From Triglochin maritima (Eukaryota; Streptophyta; Magnoliopsida; Alismatales; Juncaginaceae), in contig OY821782.1 of assembly GCA_963682175.1 (NCBI GenBank), forward strand, positions 32,323,741 to 32,387,740: 64,000 bases of DNA, in the 5' to 3' direction. Shown one piece after another: positions 43,205 to 64,000 of this stretch. The notes beneath the pieces were generated by a model. The model was given only the letters and a program-made list of their open reading frames with translations, was not told where the DNA came from and searched no databases. Positions within the stretch are counted from its first letter, which is position 1, and every line of letters starts with the position of its first letter. The position numbers were made by a program, and so were the translations under genes.

Positions 43205-44044
43205 AAAACGTTCAACTCGACTCTAAAACAACACACAACAGAAGGTGTAATCAGAGGAGGAGACTATATCGAAGAATATAGAGGAGGAGAAGGCTCAGAT
43301 GAGAAAGGAAGAATCCCTAGAGCTAGCGTGGGTAGTAGGTGAAGGTAGAAGCCTAATCTAGCAAGCACGGCTCAAACAACCTATGGCTATAGGTCCTTAG
43401 GCTAGACGGCGCCTAACTTCGAGATTACTACTCTCGACACGCCTCACCTCCCTACAACGAAGACCACAATGCCCAGCAAGTGATACCAGATCCGGAGATC
43501 CAATAGCTCCTACTATCGACAAGGCAGGCGACGCCGATCAGGTAATGACGGTCTCAACTCGATCACACTCCTAGTGCGTCCGAAATCCTAGGGCCAATGT
43601 CTACTTGCTTTTAGAATTAAGGCTTTGATTAAGAGTGATTTGTGGGGCAAGGGAAAGGGTGATGAAATCTCCTACCTTATCTTGTATGGGACAACCCCTC
43701 CTTAGTAGTGTTTTGGGTCTTAATCTAGCAATCAACTCTCCAAACAAATGCTCACACCACTCTTGTCCCGATGCACCTTACTAAATAATGCATGATCTAA
43801 ACATGCATGAATGAGAAATCGGGTGCACGTACCTTAAGCCAGCAATCGACAACAAGAATGTAAAGAAAAGAAAAGACAAATGCGTGCAAGGTCTACAAAT
43901 GATACATGACCTAGATGGCATTAAGTCTATTCTTTTGCTTGAGTTTTATGGTTCAAGTTGTCTTAAAAAGGGGTCATGCAAGCCCCACCGAAATGGTGAA
44001 CTCGACTACGAAAATAAACCTACCTGGCAACAGCGCCAAAAACA
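43205..44044 (-). mobile_element. Element A leader and primer-binding site
   Basis: No gene. The primer site at 44,021-44,038 (minus TGGCGCTGTTGCCAGGTA) is a degraded tRNA-Asp complement. The conserved leader block is at 43,635-43,683 with GATTTCATCACCCTTTCC and GCCCCACAAATCAC on the minus strand. Confidence 0.8.
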
Positions 44045-45611
44045 TGATTGAATCAGTTTAATACAACCACAAGTGCACGGTCGCGTTGAAGCGGTGGCAA
44101 GCACGGGTTGATCCACAAGGGGCTTGTGTGAGTCAATTTCACAATACTCGAGTTGGAAAAGGAAGGGAGAGAGATGCGATCGGAATCAAACTAACACGTA
44201 GAAAATCAAAAAACAACAATAAAACTAGACCCCTAGGGGGTAGAGAAAGAACATGGAATTGAAAATGTGTAGTGTAGTGTGTGTTCAAATGTGCTCATCA
44301 AAACATGTCATACATGAAATCCATAAAACTCAAATTCAACTTTGCCTCCACATAAAATAAGATAAAACATTATCATTAAAACATACAAGACAAATTCAAA
44401 TGAAGCAAATATGTTCACATGCATAATGACTCTTATCCAACTATGTCTCCACATGAAATAAGATTTATTCACAGTCATTAAAACATACAAGACATTAATT
44501 TGGATAAAGCCAACATTAGCACATGCATGCACATGTCTTGTTCCCTTCTTCCACTCCATCCTTATCCTAACATCATCATTCCCCATAAAATAGACCCACT
44601 AATCTAAGCATGTGCTAAGTTTCACTCAAGAGTATTAGCACATCAAAGATAAAAGTGAGATCCAGAAAATGGTGATGGAAATCATACAAGGCTCGAAGAA
44701 TTAAGAACACACACATTAATCCATCACATGATCAAATCACCTTCTTCTCCACCCCCCCCCCCCCCCCCCCCAATGGGGATAGACTACTCTCTACTCATCT
44801 CTATACTAAAGAAAACATAAAAATGACATGAACTCATAAAAGAAATGAAGAAGACCAGATTAAACAAACAACAACAACAAAGAAATTGCATCAAAGTAAA
44901 CAAAGACATGTATTTAAAGAACAAAACTCACTATTGATTGAAATGAAAGGATTACAAAGTATGATTCTTCTCCTCCAACTACAGTAATCAGCAGCAAAAC
45001 AAAACCTAAAACTATTGGAGAAGCAAGAAGAAGAGGGAAAGGAGGGGTTACAATGGTATATATAGACTAATACATGGTTAGGATTAATCTGGAAATAATC
45101 GGACGGCTCTAAATTACATCTGATAGTCCAGGCGTGCTCTGACCCGACAACCCGAATCACGACCGAAATTGCAGCCCTATTGGAGCATTTTGATCTGCCA
45201 GTGGCAGATCAAATGCGTCTGATCTGGTTGAAAGTTTGCATCATACTTTATTTCTTCTTTTGACACATGGGGTGAAGCCCTGGTCTACTGGCTCGAATCA
45301 CTTCGAGTTTAATTGGTGAAATACAGATATGATTCAGGTCTTTTGTCACCATGTTTGGCACTTCACAATCAGGTCCCTCCAGGTTTGCACTTGGGTCCTT
45401 CCTGATTTGCGATACAGTCCTTATGCATTACAAATAGGCCCAGAACCTTCCAAATCAGTCCATACTTGCTACATTTAGGTCTTTTTTGCTCTTTTCCTCT
45501 TCTTTATTACCTAACTCCTGAAACACTACAAACAACAACTCGAGTAGCACAATATTGGGGTAAAATAAAAGACATATAGCATGAATATGATGCATGATAT
45601 GCTACTAATCA
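44045..45611 (-). mobile_element. Element A 5' LTR (family F2)
   Basis: 1,567 bp, minus TGATTAGTAGCATATCATGC...GATTCAATCA. Minus TATATATACC near 45,055 lies where the other F2 LTRs have their TATA-like box. The palindrome GATCTGCCAGTGGCAGATC is at 45,192-45,210, a C20 run at 44,752-44,771, ACCCCTAGGGGG near 44,230 and the U5 hairpin near 44,085. Confidence 0.9.
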
Positions 45612-45616
45612 ATAAC

Positions 45617-46847
45617 TGAGGGAAATGTGAGGGAAAATATTTTTCTTTTCCAGAACATACATAAACACTATGAAAAGATCCGGTCAAAGGCAAACTATTT
45701 TCTTTTCCCTCATTTTTCCTGTACACAAACCCCCATTAATGTATTAGCCTTAGCCTATCAGTCAGCTTATGACTTGCTAATTTGTCTGATTCACCACTGT
45801 TGAAAAATTGTCAATTGGGCGTCTCATTGAATGTTGAGTCGTACAATTCTAATCCACTTGAGCGAAAGCTTATAGAAAAAATAGTTGTTACCCGAGTCAA
45901 ATTTGACATTTAATTTCGAGTATTGCCATATTTTAAGCACCTATACCTAGGACGACTCATACACAATCGGACACCTGACCCTCTTGATTTAGTACTGAAA
46001 GTCGTCAATGGCGGGGAGCGATGGAGGTTGGACCGATGAGATGAAGGGGGCCAAGAGAGGCGACGGCAGGACCTTCTCCTATTTGTTGTCGATTACTACA
46101 CGGGAGAGTAAAGGACATGTTGATGATGAAAAGCAGGATTACTATTGAAGGCACTTTTTCTTTAAGGGCCACCACTATGGGTGCCCTTGGTCGCGACCAG
46201 CATCTTCCCCTTTAACGGGGGCGCAGTAAGGTCGGGTCGCGATCCCGGAGGTGTGGGCCTAGGGGTCCATGTGCCCCCTAGGCCATTGGCCCCTTTAAAT
46301 TTATTTTGTTTTATTTTTCTTTTAAAATCAATGTATTTTAAAATAAATAAAAATATGTTGTTTCGTTCTTTTTTTAAAAATATTTTTTATAATATTGTTT
46401 AAATATTTTTTATTTCTAAATCTGTTTTTTTAATTTATTTTTAAAGTCTTTTTTTAAAATTATTATTTATCAATAATATTTGTGGTTTTAATCAAAATAC
46501 TTGCTATTTAATTAGATTAATTAATTACAAAAATAATTTAATATCTAGTTTGTGGATTGTTGTGAAAGAATAAAAAAGAAGGTAAAAAGAAATGATGTGG
46601 AGGAGAGTGTTGAAAAGTTTGGTTGTTATAGTGGAAGATTTTTGTATTGGGTTGGATTAATTGTTGTGCTCGCGTGATTGAGAAAAAGGTTTGGTTGAGT
46701 TGGGTTGGATTTGGGGTTAGGGTTTAGATAGTGGATGGTCTAATAAAGATGGTAGGTCAATCTAAACATGGCACTAATTTTGCCTTTTTAACTTAACCAA
46801 TTTCATTGGGAGTTGTAATCATCTGGATCCATTTCAGATGGAGGGGG
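45617..46847. other. Stretch without recognised genes; GC-rich block at 46,166-46,290
   Basis: Mostly AT-rich. 46,166-46,290 is strikingly GC-rich with GGTCGCGACC and GGGTGCCC words and may be one end of an unassigned transposon. The C-terminal dimerisation domain of the neighbouring hAT transposase is not found here. Confidence 0.4.
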
Positions 46848-49793
46848 TCATGATGATGAACTTGTAACATTTGAACTCATTTGATTTACATTATATAGTC
46901 TTTCATATTTTTCAAAATATTTGATTAACAAAGATATGCACCTATATACATGATTTTGAAAATTTTCACAATTAATATTTTCAAAAAATTGTTCTAAGAA
47001 AAATTGTAGACCAGTAATCTTAAATCTATGATCCATAATAAAAGTTAAACAAAAACTAAATGAAGAAAGATTCCAATATTTATAAAACTTAGCATCCATT
47101 ACATAAACAAAACCAGCATTGTGCCTATATTTCTCAAATACTCTAGTAATAAGTAATTCATAGATAAATATGTTAGAGGTTGGGTAATACTGTCCACTTA
47201 ATCTAGTAGTGAATGTGAAAAAATGTTTTAAAATATCATGCATAATTTGACAATTATTCCAATCTAAATCGGTTAACACGTACTCATTTTGTTTTTCATT
47301 ATAGAAGGTTGAAATTGTAAGATGATAAGGAAGACAACATTTAACATTTCATATGTACAATTTCATCTATGGGGGACATCTAATTTAAAATTCTTAGGTT
47401 TAATTTCATTATATGCACAAAAGTCTCTAAATTCCTGATATCAAGATGTACTACTACAACCTACATAAGCAATTGCATTCCTAACATTTTCTAAGTAAGG
47501 TTTAATTATGCTAAGTCTATCTTGTACTACCAAGTTCAAAGTATGAAACACACATCTAATATGAAAACGTAAATCATCTACAAGTGAACGACAATAATTA
47601 ATAAGCATTTGTATTGATGAACTATTACTAATAGTTAGTGATTAGTAGCATATCATACATTGCATCCATATTATATATTCTTTATTTTACCCCATATTTG
47701 TGTTACTCGAGTGTTGGTTTGATATGTTTCAGGGTTTAGACAATAAAAAAGAGAAATGAAGAGAAAATGACCTAAACGCAAGAAGAATAGACTGATTTGG
47801 AAGGTTTCTGGACCAGTTCATAATGCCCAAGGACTGGACCGAAAACACAGAGGGAACCAAGTGAAAACCCAAACGGACTAAAGTGTAAAGAAATATATTG
47901 TGTCACAAAAGTTCATAACCTGAGGAGTAAATCAACAATTAAAATCAAATCGGCTCGAAACTATGGACCATGGCTCAACCCCACGTGCAAAAAATCAAAC
48001 TTACCCGCTGACGAACTTTGAGGCTGGTCGGAGCCATTTGATCCGCCATTGGCAGATGTTTCGACTCCGTTTAAGCTCCAATTTTGGCAACGGGTCGAGT
48101 TGTCGGGTTAAAGAAATATGCAACCTCCAGATCTGATTACAGTCGTCTGATTGCACTCAGATCCAGGCAAACCTTCTAATCTTCTATAAATACACTTGTA
48201 ATGTCTCCTTTCTTTTTCTTCCTCCCTCTCCTTCTTAGGTTAGTTTCATTTCTTCTTTAGTAGAGTAGGTTTTAGTTTCTTAATTAATAGTATAGAGGAG
48301 GAGAAGATGAGCGATATTGTAATCTTTCATTTCAATCTAGTTTAATTCTTGTTCTTTACATTGATTCTTTCTTTTGATGCAATTTCCTTTATGTTTGTTA
48401 TTTGCTTAATTTAGTTTTCTACATTTCATTTATGGTTTTGTGTTGTTTATGTTTTCTTGAGTTTAGAGATGGGTAGGGAGTAGTCCATCCCCATGGGTGG
48501 TGGAAAAATGTGATTGGATTATGTGATGTATTAAGTGTGTGTGTCAATCCTAACATTTGAACCTCACATGAATTTTATAACCATCTAATGAGATTTTTCA
48601 CTCTTATCTTTGATGTGTTAATGTTTTTGAGTGATGCTTAGAACATGCTTAGATTAGTGGGTCTATTTTATGAGGAATGATGAGGTGAGGATAATGATGA
48701 AGTGGATAAAGAAACATGACATGTGCATGCATGTGCTCATATTGGCCTCATCCTAATTAATGTCTTATATGTTTTAATGATTGTGTTAAATCTTATTTCA
48801 TGTGGAGACAGTGGAGTTTTGTCATTATGCATACGCTCATATTAGCCTCATTTCAATTATTGTCTTGTATGTTTTAATGATAATGTTTTGTCTTATTTCA
48901 TGTTGAGGTAAAGTGGAATTTCATTTATTACATGTTGTGATGAGTACAAATGAACACACACGTACACATATTTTCATTTCCGCATTCTCTCTCTACCCCC
49001 TAAGGGGTTTATTTTTATCGTTTGTTTTCTAGTTTCATATGCATCGTAGTGTAATCCGACCTCATTTCTCTCTTTTCTTTTCATACTCGAGTATGGTGGA
49101 TTCTGACTCGTACGCGCTCCCTGTGGACTCGACACGTAGTTGTCACCGCTTCATCGTTGTCATACACTTGCGGTATTATAACTGATCAATCAGTAAGGAT
49201 AATTATTTGGATCGATCCAAACATCATTAGTTAATGTTACCTTATTGTTTATTGATCAAAAGTAACTAATCATGATTTCTTTTTTGTTTACCTAATTTAT
49301 CAAATGCAATATTTTTAAATATTTTCTAGAAAATAGTATAAATTACGGATTATGGTAGAGAATTGTTTCACTAAGGCCTTTAGATTCACATGTGTTAAAT
49401 GGTAGTTTATCTCTAATTATGAAATTAACAATTATCTTTCTACCTTTGATTAGATAATATCTTATGAAATTTAAAATTCTACTAGTTGTGTATAAAACCG
49501 ATTGACGTGAAATCACTACCAATGAAAGATTTTTCGTAACTTTACATACAAGTATATGTCTACCTAGATGTCCGGTTCCTTAATTTGACTTAGTCGAATA
49601 TACATGACGACATTGTTTACAAATTGTGATTTGGTTACCCTTTTCATCTTGTCCTTTCTCAAAATCCTTTCATACTTGAGATTTTTTTTTCTATTACTTT
49701 TACCCTTAGCTTTAGGTAGATTAACATGAGGTATGGGTTTTCATTATCTTTAGATTCAGATGATAAAGTCATGAAAATTACTAAATAAACGAA
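46848..49793 (-). pseudogene. hAT transposase (RICESLEEPER-like), decayed and split by an LTR
   Basis: Reading minus: a BED zinc finger remnant at about 49,640-49,555 ('ICKQCRHVYSTKS' ... 'GTGHLGRHILVCK', with a stop), the 'KLPFNTCESKGL' segment near 49,400, and 'KVTLTNDVWIDPNNYPY' ending at about 49,200. A solo F2 LTR (47,639-49,192) follows. Beyond it come 'IRCVFHTLNLVVQD' (about 47,560-47,515, the hAT C..H.LNL.VQD motif), 'DVPHR*NCTYEML' with the expected Trp turned into a stop, then an open frame 47,279-46,848 with 'FFTFTTRLSGQYYPTSNIFIYELL' type sequence and 'MDAKFYKYWNLSS' (the RNase-H-fold hAT-like domain). About 60 residues between WIDPNNYPY and the DNxS segment are missing, and so is the hATC domain. 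A transposon gene, not functional. Confidence 0.85.
47639..49192 (+). mobile_element. Solo F2 LTR inside the hAT transposase
   Basis: 1,554 bp, TGATTAGTAGCATATCATAC to ACTGATCAATCA; flanks GTTAG (47,634-47,638) and GTAAG (49,193-49,197) are a 5-bp duplication with one change. Contains TATAAATACAC near 48,186 and CCCTAAGGGG near 49,000. The most complete plus-strand F2 LTR here and the reference for the damaged one at 16,004. Confidence 0.9.
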
Positions 49794-50538
49794 CAAAAAT
49801 TGAATTTTTTTTATAAATGAGAAAATCATAATGATTGATTAACTAAAATTAACTACTAAAGAAGATTAGAAAAACTTGAGAAAATGAAGAACAGAGAAGT
49901 CACGAAATCGACAGTCAGTAGTCCATCAAAATCACGTTTCAACTCAAACTCGACTCATCTCCACCAAATTCAGAACAATTAAAGACAGATTATAAAAGAT
50001 TTGAAGAGATTTGTGTAAAAAAAAAGAGAGATTAGAGTATTTATAGTGTAAAGGGATAGTTTAGTAATTTAAAAAAAGTAACCAATGGCTCTAAGCACTG
50101 TTGGCACTGACATCAGCATCCAACAGCTCTTAGAGGCGTTGGAACAGTATTGTGTGGGCACGGGCCCAGCTCGGGCCGGTATAAGTTTAAAATAAACGAC
50201 CAATTCAGCTGTCAAGAGGGTGAAATAATACGCTACATGCAAAATTTTAAAATCAGCAAATTAAAGAGTCACCAACTCTATTGCAAATAATATTACAAAA
50301 ATGCTGTCACGATGTAAATTCTTTTTGCAATCTCAATTTTACATTTCCGCCTCCATTTTCTCTAAACATGGTGATTTTTTAGCAAAGCCACTTCCTGAAA
50401 ACTAACCAGAAAGTACATGCTACTTCCTGAAAACTAACTGACCTAATTATTTAACCAATATGTTTTCTAGAAAGGCCTCTGGAGGAAAATTTTGAGAATG
50501 TACATTTGCTGCATAGCCCTACAAAAATGTACTAAATT
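49794..50538 (-). promoter_or_regulatory. Upstream region of the hAT transposase and 3' flank of FTSHI1
   Basis: The minus strand has CACTATAAATACTC near 50,040-50,050, a likely TATA box, preceded by CCGGCCCGAGCTGGGCCCG near 50,165-50,183, a type of subterminal sequence common in hAT elements. TAGAGTTGG near 50,275 could be the outer terminal repeat; its partner was not found. A 30-bp unit (ACTTCCTGAAAACTAAC) is repeated at about 50,390-50,445. FTSHI1's 3' untranslated region must end somewhere in 50,200-50,538. Confidence 0.45.
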
Positions 50539-62303
<11,765 letters not shown>

Positions 62304-63704
62304 CTCGCCGGCGACGGAGACGGGGAGGGTGGGACAGCGATGGAGGGGTTTATCCGGAGAAAGAGTGGGAGCTGGGTAAAATGTGATTTAAAATAGAGAC
62401 TCATACGGGGCTGTCAGATCTGCCAAGGGTTGATTGCTTGATACTCGCTTGGTTTTGTTCAAATGGTTACTCAAATCAATTAGTAACAAGTCCAAAGAAA
62501 TTTGCTCTGACTTACTAAACAAGCCGAACACTAACAAACTTCTGCTCGCTCGATGTCGTTGTCCACTCACTCATTCAAATTCATTTTATATATCTACTAT
62601 CCAAATATTTAAACCCAATTATTCCAACTAATTACGCATTTACACAACTCATATAGGTATCTAATTATCTAAACCCTAATCTTTTGGGATGATCTACTAT
62701 TATAGGTTTGTACCAAATTATGTTGGTATTACCCTCAACATGTGACACATACTCATGTGTAGAATGTAATTAAATTCAAATTAGGGATGAGTATAAAACA
62801 TGGGTATTGTGTTTATCAAAGACAGTAGAAACCACAAAACTTAGTGAAAACTTGTAATAACAAATCCTTAGAATTAACTTTTGTATTGTCTTTTATGAAA
62901 AATTAAAATATCTTGTTTATTTTGATTATATAGATGTTATTTTTTAATTTCCGAAGACTATAACTTTATTTAGTATGTTTTATATTTGGGAGAATAAATT
63001 AAAAAGTCAAAGTATAGAAGTCAAATGTTTTATAAAACCAATCACTTTAGCAATTCTTTTGGGGTCATAAATTTAATATTTTTTAATTCATTTTCAAATT
63101 TATCCCTAAAATACCCCCATTACCTCCAAAAACATTACAACACAGCATCATCCCCTTATCCCAAACAAAATCACCAAATCCTCCACATTCCAAAACCAAA
63201 TCTCAAACATTTCAACAATGCCGACAATCCCACCCCCTCCTCTTGGACCACCGTCTTTGGTCTTTATTTCGGATCTTGAGCTCTTGTTCAAGTTCAAATT
63301 TGAGAAATTTGGTGCTTCTAGTTTGGGAATTTGGGGTTTAATTTTGATGGTTTAAGTGTCTTCTCTTAGTTGTTGTAATTGTTTTTTTGTTGAACATCAG
63401 TTAGATGTTTATAATTCTTGAGAAACTTCTTTCTTGTAGCTTTATTTTTTACGAATACAAGTGTTTGTTTCCCGTGTTGGTATGTTCTCTTTTATTTAAT
63501 TTATGTTTTGTAAAAAAGTAGATGATTACCGATGAAACATCGGTTGACGAGCAATTGTCCATGGTGAAGTCCAGCACCTCGTTGCGTACCTATGTGGAGG
63601 ATTTAGCGAAGCTTTGGAACTACTCTTGGGGGCTAAGATACATTTAACCTACATTCATAGATGCAGTTGTATTCTTGTACTAGGTTAATTAAGTTGCAAC
63701 GACG
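62304..63704. other. FTSHI1 5' flank; no other gene seen
   Basis: 62,304-62,390 is GC-rich and probably 5' untranslated sequence and core promoter; no convincing TATA box. The rest is AT-rich. Frames at 62,434 and 63,025 have no family resemblance. Confidence 0.5.
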
Positions 63705-63908
63705 CAGCTCGTTTCGACCGAATGACCCAGCTCACTTTATCGAACGACCCAACTTGTTTTGATAGAACAATGAAACTCATTTGGTCGAACGACTTAGCTT
63801 GTTTAGTGAAAACAAGTCAGCTCGTTTGGTGAAAATGACCAACTCGTTTGGTCGAATGACAAAGCTCGTTTGGTGGAAACAAGCATTCTCGTTTGGTGAA
63901 AAGTACCC
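63705..63908. repeat. Degenerate 22-23 bp tandem repeat, about nine units
   Basis: Unit approximates CAGCTCGTTTGGTCGAACGACC. Successive units start near 63,705, 63,728, 63,750, 63,773, 63,796, 63,818, 63,840, 63,862 and 63,884, with drift between GGTCGAACGA and GGTGAAAACA forms. Confidence 0.8.
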
Positions 63909-64000
63909 ACGGTGGTGTAGAGAAGGTGAGCCAGTTTTTTGTTATTTGGACATGTCTGTCCCTCGCGGGGACAGAGGCGTCCCGCGAGAAATGTACAGTC

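Larger units (their letters stand above)
15107..45611 (-). mobile_element. Element A: gag-only gypsy retrotransposon, outermost layer of a nested complex
   Basis: A minus-strand LTR retrotransposon with F2 LTRs. The 5' LTR is 44,045-45,611; the 3' LTR is split into 15,107-16,003 and 28,499-29,134. Flanking pentamers ATAGC (15,102-15,106) and ATAAC (45,612-45,616) form a target duplication with one mismatch. Internal order in its own direction: primer site, leader, gag N-terminus, zinc knuckle, protease, 3' non-coding with hairpin cassette. Reverse transcriptase and integrase are absent. Insertions inside it: a plus F2 LTR carrying element B, a solo F1 LTR (30,413-31,949) and element C (34,482-42,254). 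Without these A is about 9 kb. Confidence 0.85.

Noticed and set aside
63705..63908. CRISPR-like array
   Set aside because: Contiguous tandem units without spacers, in a plant nuclear genome.

Overview
The window is nuclear DNA of a flowering plant, most likely a eudicot. The evidence is one intron-rich gene for a chloroplast FtsH-like protein, a density of LTR retrotransposons, Mutator-like and hAT DNA transposons, a LINE fragment, and no prokaryotic gene organisation. The species cannot be named from the sequence. Almost everything left of 50.4 kb is transposable element. The only gene that looks like a host cellular gene with most of its structure present is FTSHI1, on the minus strand at 50,539-62,303.

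Layout. 1-2.4 kb: an LTR of family F1 (starts TGATTGACATC) that cuts off a FAR1-domain fragment, then part of an LTR of family F2 (starts TGATTAGTAGC). 2.36-6.07 kb: a copia-like solo LTR containing a second solo LTR. 6.1-8.4 kb: another F1 LTR and a 502-bp hAT-type MITE. 9.84-15.02 kb: a decayed Mutator-like element with 9-bp target duplication, a broken transposase and an antisense GRF-finger gene. 15.1-45.6 kb: one nested complex. Element A (minus strand, F2 LTRs) is the outermost; its 3' LTR was entered by a plus-strand F2 LTR, which was entered by element B (minus, F1 LTRs, remnant of a tandem with three or more LTRs), which was entered by a solo F1 LTR. A was also entered by another solo F1 LTR and by element C (plus strand, 34,482-42,254), whose right LTR then took a 532-bp hAT MITE. 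46.8-49.8 kb: a decayed hAT transposase split by a solo F2 LTR. 50.5-62.3 kb: FTSHI1, 15 coding exons, with a LINE fragment in intron 8 and a 521-bp hAT MITE in exon 11 that shifts the reading frame. 62.3-64 kb: upstream flank with a 22-23 bp tandem repeat.

How the pieces work together. Elements A, B and C all carry gag, a CCHC zinc knuckle and a retropepsin-like domain of Athila/Tat-type Ty3-gypsy elements, but no reverse transcriptase, RNase H or integrase, so they would need an autonomous partner. Although most of their LTR sequence differs, they share a set of cis signals: a U5-end hairpin that keeps its pairing while its bases change, a tRNA-Asp-type primer site, a conserved leader block, a three-hairpin cassette (including a GNRA tetraloop) 60-180 nt before the 3' LTR, and an AGGTGTGGGG polypurine tract. 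This shared RNA kit is the most interesting signal in the window. The second is the MITE-interrupted FTSHI1 allele.
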